Below, one piece after another: positions 20,729-31,818 of a stretch of 64,000 nucleotides of DNA. This DNA comes from Colocasia esculenta (lineage: Eukaryota > Streptophyta > Magnoliopsida > Alismatales > Araceae). The stretch lies in the NCBI GenBank assembly GCA_014218235.1, contig CM024766.1, positions 69,739,207-69,803,206 on the forward strand, given 5' to 3'. Under the pieces are notes generated by a model. It saw only the letters and a program-made list of their open reading frames with translations, searched no databases and had not been told where the DNA came from. A program made the position numbers and the translations under genes. The number at the start of each line of letters is the position of its first letter. The first letter of the stretch is position 1.

Positions 20729-22622
20729 TCCACCTCCAGGATTTCATCCTAATGCCCTTTGGATATATTTCACAATATTGAGCCTTCCATAGGGACTTTT
20801 CTATGGTACAGCTCTCAGACCACTATGGTAGCAGTGTCAATCTCGGCCCAATTTTACATTAATCACATTATCATACTTCGTCACATTTTTCTCACGCTTA
20901 TATACATACTTTAATCTCTTTTTACATACACTTTACATAGCAATTACCTTTCAGTTTATAGAATTCACTCTTACTATTTAACAATGGCAAACAACTTAAA
21001 ACAAGATATTAACATGCTGTTAATCCTTAATTTACACATAATTAAACCTAACATGCTCAATATGGTCATTTTCTCATTTAAAACCATAATAGTACCTACT
21101 GTTATTAAAACATCATGAAATTTTTATAACAGGTTTAAAACAGTAAACATATCACATGCTCAATTTTACAGATTTTTCTGAATAGTAAATATATTTATAA
21201 CAATTAAAACTAATTACAAGTGCATTTATCGCTAATTTTTCTTAAGTAGGAATTTCAATATAACAGTCAAATCTAACAGTGCCAATGCATAAAGACAGTC
21301 ATCACATGATTGCAAAAACTTTATGAAACCCTAACTCACAACTTACCTATTTACACAGATTAAACATGTCATATTATGCTCACAGTTCAATTATCAAAAT
21401 TTTAATAATTAACACAATTCATGAAAATTCATCAAAACCTCATGATATGACCTACTGATCACCCTTGACCACACATAAAATTTACAGCATGCATATTCAT
21501 CCAGAAGTCCAAATAATATAGTTTAAAGATCAAATAGTGAACTTTTAAAACTCTGAATAACTTAACTACACTGGATGTGGTCGCCAACTGTAAACGGCAC
21601 TCTCTGGTGCCGCCAACATAGGATCTTTACGGCACAGGATGTGGCCGCCAACCTCCTGCCAGTAGACCTTGCAGACAGCACATCAAAACAAGGGGAATTT
21701 GGAGGTTCCAGGACACGAAGAAAAATCCAAAAAAATACTAGGACCTAAGGGGACATGTGTAAGATTGACATCTATAGGTTACATGCCTCTAAATAAATCT
21801 ACAGAGATTGAGATTCGTCAGTGAAGCCCTCCTCGGCCAGGCCAAGAGGGTGCTCAAAACAACCTTCGATCCGGTTCTTCTGTTGATGTGGCTTGATCCT
21901 CGGAGTTGGGGATGATTCTCCTATGTATGGGTTATCGTCCAGTCGGTGCAGTTTTCCAAAAGGTCCCTCCAGTCGCCAGATCCAACTCTTCCAAGATCAA
22001 GGTTCGCACACCGAAAACTCTAGCTCTCCCCAAAGACCAAAAGACTTCCCTCGGCCGAAATAAGGAGATTTTTATAAGCCACGGGGTCGGGGTACACTTA
22101 AGGGTAGGTTTCCTACGGTTTTAGGTGGGTTTCCTAAACTAGAACCGGGCAAAATGTGAGCGTTACCAAATCTGAAACCGTTACACAGCAGGGAACTTGG
22201 CGTCAACATCTGGTGCAGTCAACATGGGGTTGGCATCCAGACCTGGTGCCGCCTACACAATGGTTGGCGTCCATCGATCTGGACGGTAATCACCAGGCAT
22301 GCAATCAGCGGCACAGTATCAGGCCGCCAAGTGTGTCCCCTAGCCAGAAATAAGTATACATTAAAATAAATATAAGATTTCATCACAACAACTAAATGTG
22401 CATAGAAATAAATAAATATACATTCACGATATAAACTACATGCATTACATATTATTTATTTAAATATAACTCGTACAAATCTCAGTTAAAGATAATATGC
22501 ATAAATAACATACATATATATATTTACACACTACATAATTATGTGCATTATGCATGAATATATGTATACAACATACACATCCTTAGTTAGACACTACATG
22601 CACATTTAAAGACACAGAAATA

Positions 22623-22653
<31 letters not shown>

Positions 22654-22753
22654 ATCTTCTGTGGATATAAGTACCTAGCTAATTTATATCCACAGAAGAT
22701 AATATATATATATATATATATATAGTACCTAGCTAATTTTATATCCACAGAAG

Positions 22754-22811
<58 letters not shown>

Positions 22812-23245
22812 CACATGATAGTTACATACAATATGCTTGGAATAATTAAATATAACATGTACATCGATATATAGTAAGATAATGCATGCACACTTAAAGA
22901 TATACATATACGAAAAATAACTCACATGCAATTATAAGGTATATAACAATACTTACCTATCATATGCACAATATTATTTAAGTACCATGTATACTATAGA
23001 CAACTTAATGTGTATATAATTATTTAGATATCACATGTATAAGATAACATACGTATATACATATGTACAACGTATATTTATACACAATATCTATGGGATA
23101 AATAGTATAATATGCACTTCAATAGTTAGATAGTATACGCACGGTATTATTAAGATGCAATATACAATAAGTTAAATAAGAATAATCTATACGACAATAA
23201 TCAATTTGCACACTCACACTTGAATTGACATATATATATATATTA

Positions 23246-23287
<42 letters not shown>

Positions 23288-23654
23288 CTACACAATATAG
23301 TTACATATATTGTACATGAAATAAGTAAATACAATATGTACTTCCATAAATAGATTCAACATGCACCTATATACACATTACATGCAATAAAGTTAACTTA
23401 TATATAACTATAAGATGTATAGCAAAATTCACATATTTGCATGCACAACATTACTTAAATATACTATGCATAGTATTTAAATAAGTACTTCATGTACAAA
23501 TTAGTTACTTACCTACACCCACAGAAAATAATATAGATACATGTGTATACACATGAACAATTTAATAATTTAAGATGCAAAATTTTAATACACACGCTAT
23601 ATGCATAATAAGAAAATGCACAATATAAAATGACAGAAAATTTGGGGTCTCACA
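20729..23654 (-). repeat. LTR-C left LTR, second segment
   Basis: Aligns with 26169-26887 plus 38226-40280. AT-rich, with (TA)n microsatellites at 22627-22653, 22701-22723, 22757-22804 and 23229-23282. Ends GGGGTCTCACA at 23654. Small ORFs here occur in both LTR copies and are not genes. Confidence 0.9.
22654..22755. repeat. Palindromic insert in a (TA)n microsatellite
   Basis: Perfect 17-bp inverted repeat ATCTTCTGTGGATATAA (22654-22670) and its complement (22684-22700) around a 13-bp spacer. A partial second copy follows at 22724-22755. The corresponding (TA)n at 39411-39466 of the other LTR lacks it. Confidence 0.8.
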
Positions 23655-23665
23655 CTCTCCCCCCT
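23655..23665 (-). other. Polypurine tract of LTR-C
   Basis: AGGGGGGAGAG on the minus strand, directly against the left LTR (3' LTR in element sense). Confidence 0.75.
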
Positions 23666-24100
23666 AGAAAAGATCTTCGTCCTCGAGGATCGAATCGAGT
23701 ACCTGTGGTGACGTCGTCAATGCCATCTCCGGAAATAAAATGTAATCCTCATTTTCCTTGGATGGAGCATCTCGTGCAACGAGCTCTTTCAATTTCGGAC
23801 ACTCTTTAATTCGATGATTCTTATTGCCACACTTGAGGCACCTTCCTTCCTTTAACCAGCACATGTATCCGCCGTGACGTTTGCCGCATCGCTCGCACTC
23901 GAGCGCCTCTCTCTGCTACGAATCCACCCTACTCTTTTGCTTGCTCACTACTCTAAGAGCCTCTTCTAGAGTGTCGGGGTCAAACTCCAAAAGTCTAGCT
24001 CTTAGTGATGGTCTGAGCTTCATTATGAACTTTCTCACTTAACGTCTCTGCTCAAAGTCCCTAGCCCGAGCACTCATCTTACTATGACTCGTCATTGCCT
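23664..24100 (-). pseudogene. gag remnant of LTR-C with CCHC zinc knuckle
   Basis: Minus-strand frame from about 24097 reads FIMKLRPSLRARLLEFDPDT, then ERCGKRHGGYMC and a CX2CX4HX4C knuckle CLKCGNKNHRIKEC, ending DSILEDEDLF near 23664. Two in-frame stops interrupt the upstream part. This resembles the C-terminal part of a Ty3/gypsy-type gag. Protease, reverse transcriptase and integrase are absent, so the element depends on a partner. Confidence 0.7.
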
Positions 24101-24265
24101 GCAAAACAATTAATCTAGTTAGAATCTAAGTTTCTAAATCCTATCTATTTTTCTTAACTATCTTTCGATCCTTATTATTACTTTCTACATATATGGACAA
24201 ATTTCTATAAAGACTTTGCAATCTTGTGAAGATGATGGTTTATACATGTACAATCTCAACCTTGG

Positions 24266-24281
24266 TCTCTGATACCATCTC
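24266..24281 (-). other. Primer-binding site of LTR-C
   Basis: TGGTATCAGAGA on the minus strand, matching the 3' end of initiator tRNA-Met as used by many plant LTR elements, separated by 4 bp from the LTR start at 24282. Confidence 0.75.
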
Positions 24282-26887
24282 TGTAACGACCCTCTTCATA
24301 CTGGTACGATTATACCAATCCTCATCGGTACAAAGGGCGTCATTACAGTGGGATAATAACCCAACACTAAGCGATAGGTTTATATGTACATGAATATAAT
24401 TGAGTACAGCGGAATAAAATAAATAACTCAACTTCAATCCATCATCATCACACATTTCATAGTCTATATAGTAAAAGAAAATGACAATGTCCACATTATT
24501 ACACTTTCAAAAGAACTACATTGTCCATAATAGTGTCAATGCAATTAGCATCATTCATACTATGAAAGGGAAAATATCTACTAAAAGGTCTCCACAATTA
24601 TTACTCCTCGATTCCAGTGTCGACCTTCACTACCCTCTCTTCAAGTATGGAACCACCTGTCACACCTGTACGCCGAAGCAAGAATGAGTCTAAAAGACCC
24701 AGCAAGCAATCTAAAATATCAACCTTACACACATCATATACACACTAAGCTACCAACACTAAGGAAACACATGCTATCATTCTAACCATAACAATTTACA
24801 TGGCACATGATTTATATGGTCAACTACATATAATTCACCCAAACACGTTCCTAACTAACAAATACTCATATTAAATCATGGAAAATAAACATACACCTAC
24901 GCAAGTTCTCTACACATGATATATCCTATGATACATGATTCAAATATTTATCATGTCATTGCACAATTCTACTAATTTAAAACATAAGGTTATGTACAAG
25001 ACAATGAACACTCCTAGCATGGTATCTAACCATTTTTTCATGCAATTATATCATTTTATCACACATTTAACTTTCTGTTTTTAATGTAAAATTATCACAC
25101 TCTCTTGACCCTTGCACATGCATTTTAATAAACTACATAACATGATACTAAACATTCTATCATAATTAGGCTTAATCATATTAATACATACATGACATGA
25201 ACATAAGCACTCTTATACACCTAACATGTAACATGATTTATTAATCTAAACATTATGCATATTATGGAACAACTCTACCAACTAGAACATGGAGTTAAGC
25301 ACAAAATAAAGAACAACCTAACATGATATCTATTCATATTTCACATGCACTTTTCACATTTAATTACACATTTCATTTTCTATTTTAATATACACAATTA
25401 TACATGATTTCACATTCTATTAAACATGAATTTAAGGTTTAAAACATATCCAAGTTGGTTGGCAACTATAAACAATTTAAGCATGGAACTATGTACTAAG
25501 TAAATAGTATATCTATCATAGAACTTAGACATTACTTCATGTATTTATCACAATCATAAACTCACTTTGCTTGCTGTTTTAACATGAATTAAACACATTC
25601 ATATGGGTTTGCCTTTGTTTACATGCTTCCTTATTCATTTACCAATTCCACATATTCATCTTTCGCATTGCATAATTTACATGCTTACTTACACATATTC
25701 ATATACATTACCACATGGAAGTTATTAAACTATACAACATGATATTGAACATGATATTTCATTTATGATACATGAATGACATGAATATATACATGCATTA
25801 TTACATTGGTTTTCACATGCAATTATACTCTCATTGTCATTTACTCTCCCTTACATTTCATTTCACACACTCCTTCCATTTCATTTACTCTCGCACTCAC
25901 ATTCATCACATATCACAACAATTGCACTTACCACGTGCCAAATTCACTTATCACTTTGCACTTTATTCACATTTAATATCTTAAGTTGCCGCGACACATA
26001 GTCCTAACTACCATCTAGAGGAAAAACACTCACTTTAGCACTTAGTGCTTATCACATAGCACTTAGCACCTCACTTGCACATATTTGTCACCTGGGCAAG
26101 CTAGTGACAAACCTAGGTAATTGCGCAGAACTGGGAGAAGTCCTCTCCACCCTAACCAGTGGTACTTGTCCACCTCCAGGATTTCATCCTAATGACCTTA
26201 GGATATATTTCACAACGTTGAGCCTTCCATAGGGACTTTTCTATGGTATAGCTCTCAGACCCCTATGGTAGCAGTGTCAATCTCGGCCCAATTTTACATT
26301 AATCACATTATCATACTTCGTCACATTTTTCTCACACTTATATACACACTTTAATCTCTTTTTACATACACTTTACATAACAATTACCTTTCAGTTTACA
26401 AAATTCACTCTTACTGTTTAACAATGATAAACAACTTAAAACAAGATATTAACATGATGTTAATCCTTAATTTACACATAATTAAACCTAACATGCTCAA
26501 TATGGTCATTTTCTCATTTAAAACCATAAAAGTACCTACTATTATTAAAACATCATGAAATTTTTATAACAGGTTTAAAACAGTAAACATATCATATGCT
26601 CAATTTTACAGATTTTTTTGAATAGTAAATATATTTATAACAATTAAAATTAATTACAGGTGTATTTATCACTAATTTTTCTTAAGTAGGAATTTCAGTA
26701 TAACAGTCAAATCTAACAATGCCAATGCGTAAAGACAGTCATCACATGATTGCAAAAGCTTTATGAAACCCTAACCCACAACTGACCTATTTACACAGAT
26801 TAAACATGGTCATATTATGCTCACAGTTCAATTATCAAAATTTTAATAATTAACACAATTCATGAAAACTCATCAAAACCTCATGAT
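24282..26887 (-). repeat. LTR-C right LTR, first segment
   Basis: Starts TGTAACGACCCTC. The part from 25386 on repeats window positions 1 onward, and 26155-26185 is the empty site of CACTA-1 (a single TTG in GGTACTTGTCCACC). It ends at the ATGAT target site of element A. Confidence 0.9.
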
Positions 26888-28130
26888 TGAAAGGTTGCGG
26901 AATTATACTATATGGTAATCTAGAAGGGGGGTTGAATAGATTACTACCAATTAAAATTTACTACCACCTTCTTTTGACGAAAACACAACTTTGAGACTTG
27001 CAACAAAGTGTAAACTAAACTGAGATGTGTTTGTTGTAGATAGATAGAGTAGCAACTGTTCTAGCGTGTGTGTAAACAACGTGCCTACCAAACATCTAAC
27101 GTAAAGACGTGCAAACCACAGGACACGAGATTTTAAGGTGGTTCGGAGTACACAACTTGTGTATCCTACGTCCACCGTCCACACACACGCGCAGAAGCAC
27201 TGCTTATGAGCTAGTTCAACACTGCAACTCACACACACGAATTGTCTGATGTGAAACCACGATCAGATCAACACAAACCATGTAGATCAAGTACAAGAAT
27301 CACTTGATCCACAACCACACACACAGAAGTGAAAATAGAGACTTAGAAGGGTTCTGAGTTGGAGAATCAAATCCTTATGTAGAACTCTTCTACAGGTCGT
27401 CTGGATGATCTTCAAACTTCGTCTTGACAGGTTCAAATTGATGTAGAAGCTTGAATCACCGACGAACTGACTTCACCTACGCTTGAAAGATGGATCTTCT
27501 TGATTTCTGGGTGGCAGGTTGAAGCAGAGTAGCAGAGAGACTTCTTCTCTTGAGTTTTTCTTAGGGTATTGGATGGTGGCTGATTGTGTACGAAATTAAC
27601 TCCAAAGAGTTCCTTTTATATGGGTGTTCAAGTATAGAGAGTCGTGGAACAAGGAAACACCCACATAGGAAACAGATGGAGATCTCGTATTGAGATTCTG
27701 TTTACGTCTGTCGACAGGCCTTAGATCATCTGTCGACAACTAGAGACAGATTTACATTAGATAGATCTCTGAACTTCCGGGAAGGGTTTTCTATAGGTAG
27801 CTGTCGACAGTCGACTGGGATCTGTCGACAGCTGGCTATGTCCAGAACCTGGTGTGTTCTGTCTGTAGTTATCTGTCGACAGGCAGCTGAGAAGCTGTCG
27901 ACAGGTGCTTGTCTTTTGAGCTTTGCTTCATCTTTTGCTCTTGTTTTAACACACTGTCTTTTGTGCAACCTCACCTACCTGTAAGACCATAGTTAGTGAG
28001 ATAACATGAACATTTAAATGATCAAGTTGAACATGTGTTTGCATGGTTCATGAAGTGTTCATCAAGTATTGCTTATCAATTGTTCATCATCAAAAACAAT
28101 CATCAAATACAAATTCATGTAAACCCAGCA
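26888..28130 (-). repeat. Element A 3' LTR
   Basis: Begins TGAAAGGTTGCGG and ends TGTAAACCCAGCA. The TATA box on the minus strand is TATAAAAGG (27612-27620). Upstream of it are six CTGTCGACAG-type palindromes in three pairs: 27708/27730, 27801/27822 and 27873/27895. The conserved GGGGGGTTGAATAGAT start and the TACACAACTTGTGTA inverted repeat at 27149-27163 lie in the transcribed part. Confidence 0.92.
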
Positions 28131-28207
28131 TTCTCCCCCTTTTTGATGATGACAAAAATTTTCAATTGATGCATAATTGAGTTGTAATTGAGTTCTCCCC
28201 CTTTTGA
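28131..28207 (-). other. Doubled polypurine tract of element A
   Basis: CAAAAAGGGGGAGAA (28131-28145) abuts the LTR and CAAAAGGGGGAGAA lies at 28193-28206, both followed by GTCATC or GTTGTC-type words. Multiplied polypurine tracts are a known Sirevirus trait. Confidence 0.8.
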
Positions 28208-28407
28208 CAACATCCAAAAGTATACGTCATACACACAAGAAGAGAGCAAGTAACGATGAATTTCATTGATGTGGCAATCATTACACACAGTTACAATAGA
28301 TGAAATAACGCAACATGAGGAAGTGAAAAAAAGAAAACATCACAACCAAGACAAACTAGTGCAACAACACTATGACCATGACCCACTACAAAAGACACTT
28401 AGACTCT

Positions 28408-29643
28408 CTAAGCAGCATCATCGCCAAGCGGTGCAGAGGCCCGACGGATGTCACGAAGCTCAGTAGACAGCCTAGTGAAGCGGAGCTGGACTTGAGTATC
28501 CGCGAGTGCGTCAATGCTTGTATCCACTATGTCCAAATGTGCATGGAGCTTATCAAAACTAGTGGACATCTGAAGCTGTAATTGTGCTAGAAGATCACGC
28601 ACGGAAGGCTCAGCAGCAGAATCACTAGCTTCAATACTAACGTCATCTCCCGGAGCATCGAGAGGCTCGGACTAGGAGTCTTCATCAGCTTCTTCATCAT
28701 GATCACCATCATTGTCATCATCCTCCTGATCTTCATCCATGTCAGCAGCTGGTGCCTTACCCTTGAGTTCGTGTGTGACAACCCCATCAACCAGCTTATA
28801 CCCCATCCTATGTGCAGTAGTGAGATCAAAACTACTGCGAGAGTTGAGCTGGAGACATTCACTGTCAGGAATGTTAATGCCAATGAACCGAAGAAGGGAA
28901 GTGATTGGGCAGGCATATGGCATGGATCTCCAGGGGTTGTAAAAGCAGTGACGGATTAATCCTAGCATGAGGGCAGGGAGGTTGATCTGCTCGCACTTGA
29001 GGAAGAAGGTAAAAAGAGACTTATGAACCTCAGTGACGAGTTCCCGACTGCCATGCTTTGGAGCAATCAGGGTGGTGAAGATATGGTGAATCATCCTGTT
29101 CAGTGGGGGAAAAGAGTTGGCATTGAGTTTAGAAATTTTCTTGGTGCCATCATATGGTTGGAGGGTGATGAGGTGATAGTACTCAGAGGCAGAGGGGTGA
29201 TGGGTGAGTATATCAGCCCCAGAGTTAGGGATTTGAAGGGCTGTGCTAAAGAGATTAGCAGAGAGTTTGAAAGGAGTTCCCTTGACAGAGGTGTAGAACT
29301 CATTGTCCTCAGAGTAGCCAAGATTGTTGAAAAATTCACTGACGGCAGTAGGAGAATAGACCATATGAGAATAGAGAAAGACCGTCCAGCCCTGAGTGTC
29401 AAAGAGGGGTTGGAGGTTCGGAAACAGGTCTTCCAAGGAAGTAAAATCAACATACCAAGGCTGTACAAGCTTGGTAAAGGAGCCCTTAGCCCGTGTGAGA
29501 TTCAGACGAGGAGGAACCACGAGTTCGGGCAACCGATCATCCCGATGCTTCGTCCGGCGCTCAGCGGGAGCCCGGGAGCCTTCGCCTGCTTCAGAGGAAG
29601 CGGGACGACGACGAGAGACCAGCTTCTTTGCCTTGGAAGCCAT
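28408..29643 (-). pseudogene. Accessory ORF downstream of pol in element A (putative plant transposon protein)
   Basis: A 411-codon frame from the ATG at 29643 (MASKAKKLVSRRRP), broken once by TAG at 28672-28674. The N-terminus is basic. The globular domain has YVDFTSLEDLF, LFDTQGWTVFLYSH, SANLFSTALQI and ANSFPPLNRM. An acidic linker (EDQEDDDNDGDHDEE) and C-terminal coiled coil (DLLAQLQLQMSTSFDKLHAH) follow. The location matches the env-like position of some Sireviruses, but I see no signal peptide or membrane segment, so I do not call it env. Homologous to 9687-10883 in CACTA-1, including size and layout. It has its own upstream TATA-like box. Function unknown. Confidence 0.8.
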
Positions 29644-29806
29644 GTGGATGGCAAGTGGGAAATACAGAAGAGCGATGAAGGGAAGAGAGATACAGACGGA
29701 AGAGAGAAAACAGGAGGGGGACGGGGTAGGGTTTGCTCTGTGGAGAAGGAGGGTTTTTAGGTTGGGGATGGTTTTGGTGGTAGGGAAGGAAGAAGGGGCG
29801 TGGGTG

Positions 29807-29941
29807 CCTTTTTAAGGAGTTGGGATGGGATTTGAAAAGGCAAGGGTCCCACCAAATCAGCCCCGAAGCGGCGCGCCCATTGGGTTTCCCAAAACAGGGT
29901 GGCCGCCGACTGTCGACAGATGCCCAGGGGCCTGTCGACAG
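29807..29941 (-). promoter_or_regulatory. Internal promoter-like region of the element A accessory ORF
   Basis: TATA-like CCTTAAAAAGG at 29807-29818 on the minus strand, then a pyrimidine-rich leader to the ATG at 29643. About 92 bp further upstream is a palindrome pair CTGTCGACAG at 29910 and 29932 (22 bp apart). Confidence 0.55.
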
Positions 29942-31818
29942 GCGCACACAGAGAATGTGCCAGAATGGAATTTTTGAGGAATTTGTTGAGGAATTGCTGA
30001 GCAGTGTGTATCCAAAGATTATTGAAGGTGTAAAATGGGTGGACACATAGTTTAACCTGTCATACTCATTGAGATAAATTCAAGTCAATATCCTCAATGG
30101 TTTAAACATAATGCTCAAAAAGTGTCAGGTTGGAGCATGAAGAGAACATCTTGCCAAAACTTAGGGGATTACCATAACCCCTGTTGAATAACAAACTATT
30201 GTAGACGAACACGATTCCAAGTAAAGAATGGTCAAATGGTTGATGAAGAAAATGTCTATTTAGATGGCTAGCCATAGACACCAATGGACTGGGAATTAAT
30301 CAAACAGTGGAGGCTTCACACTATTTCTTTTTGTTTTGATTTTGATTTTTTTTTTGTTTAACAAAATGCAATGGAAAAGTGGTAATTAGGTTCACGAACA
30401 CCTTTTGACGTGAGGATAGACACTTCCAATGCCCTTACCCCCAGTTACTCAGTGAGAGTGACCATCATACCATTCTACAGAGTTAATGAGTAAGCTTTTT
30501 GACGTGATGACAGACATTTGTGATGCCCATATCCCCGGTTACTCAGCAATACACATCATTGCTCTATCTTGAGCCCAATTTTTTAATTGCATTGAGATAT
30601 GAGAAATAGGTAGCTTTTCTCCCCTTTTGTTTTGAATTTTATCATGTTCTGTTTGAAAATCAAGGTCAAATAATGTATGTGGTTAACAATCAATGCTAGA
30701 CATAGATTTCAATGACCATAGGACTGTTCAAGACACTTGTGAATAGTGTGTGCCTACAAGAGAGTTATGCAAGGGAGTTAGGTGATATCCACTAGATTAG
30801 ATCAATATTCTCCGAATGATACAACCTAGACTCTTGCATGAGTAGTATGTCAAAATCATGGTGATACAGACAATGGCTTTAATATCATGTGGGTATGAAT
30901 GATTAAAACATGCATAAACACCCAAGTGACACCTTACTTGAAAGGCATGAACCTGCTCAAGGAGAATGTTGTGAGATATCCAAGAAAGGCATGGAAAGTG
31001 TGTGGCTGTCGACAGCTAGAAGAAGCCTGTCGACAGAAGCACACAGACAGAAAACTGGCTGTTCTGGGAGGCAGAAACTGTGCTTGGCTGTTGACAGATG
31101 AATTGTTGTCTGTCGACAGAAACAAACAGAATGTAAAAATAGGTGTCTGTGGAGCCTGATCTGTCGACAGAATGGAGCAGGGCTGTTGACAGTTGCTTGT
31201 GCAGAACATATTGAAGGCTAGGAGAAAGAGGAAAAGAGATATGGCATGTGAGGAAAAAAGTAGGTGTGAAAGATGATTAATTTCCCTCAAGATTTCAGTC
31301 ATCTAACCTGAACTTGCTCCCCCATAGTGTGTGCTCATGTGGACACAGACAATCAAGTACTTCATGACACATTTGCACAACTTGGACAATCAAATGCACA
31401 CAATTTCATGAATAAGGACAGACTTTAAAGAAATCCATTTATTTAAGAAGGAAAGAAAGGGCAAAGTGAAAAGAAACTAAATACCTTATAGAAAGTAAAT
31501 GACCCTTATTTACAACTTAACTATGGATACTTGGCGGAGAATTTTTTCTCACGCATAATGACAGTTTCCAAACAAGCATAACTTGTTCTTCCACAAATCA
31601 CCATTTGATATACCACATAGTTGGTGCACACAAGGAACATATACTCAAGATTTGGTATGAGTTTCATTGCATTTTGCACAAACCCAATTCTCTTCTCAAT
31701 GTTGTGAATCTATCCTCAGCCAGTGGTTTTGTAAAAATATCAGCCAATTGTTTTTCAGTAGGTACGAAGCTAATCTCCAAGGTTTTGTTGGCTACCTCAT
31801 CTCTCAAGAAGTGATGTC
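29942..31818 (-). other. Element A noncoding block between pol and the accessory ORF
   Basis: No coding sequence seen. It holds two ~60-bp repeats with TTTTGACGTGAGGATAGACA and GTTACTCAG (30408-30470, 30500-30560), and three palindrome pairs (31006/31027, 31088/31110, 31161/31183) spaced 21-22 bp. Next to pol is one copy of a conserved double-hairpin module (31531-31618). Confidence 0.8.
31531..31618 (-). ncRNA. Conserved double-hairpin module (element A copy)
   Basis: GAGAA-TTTT-TTCTC (31538-31551), constant CATAATGACAGTTTCCA, then AACAAG-CATAA-CTTGTT (31570-31587), then CACCATTTGATATACCA. Three diverged copies with altered but still complementary stems occur in element B at 60251, 60526 and 61325. 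Called a structured RNA or DNA element from covariation; transcription is not shown. Confidence 0.6.

Noticed and set aside
22587..23334. ORFs over (TA)n microsatellites
   Set aside because: Tyr/Ile repeats from TA runs, not genes.
24264..24281. tRNA gene at the TGGTATCAGAG word
   Set aside because: Only the primer-binding stretch is present; no cloverleaf around it. The same holds at 36961 and 63446.
28408..29643. Accessory ORF as an envelope gene
   Set aside because: Position fits an env-like ORF, but there is no signal peptide, no transmembrane segment and an acidic coiled-coil tail.
29023..29760. 245-codon plus-strand ORF
   Set aside because: Antisense shadow of the accessory ORF of element A; no recognisable protein features.
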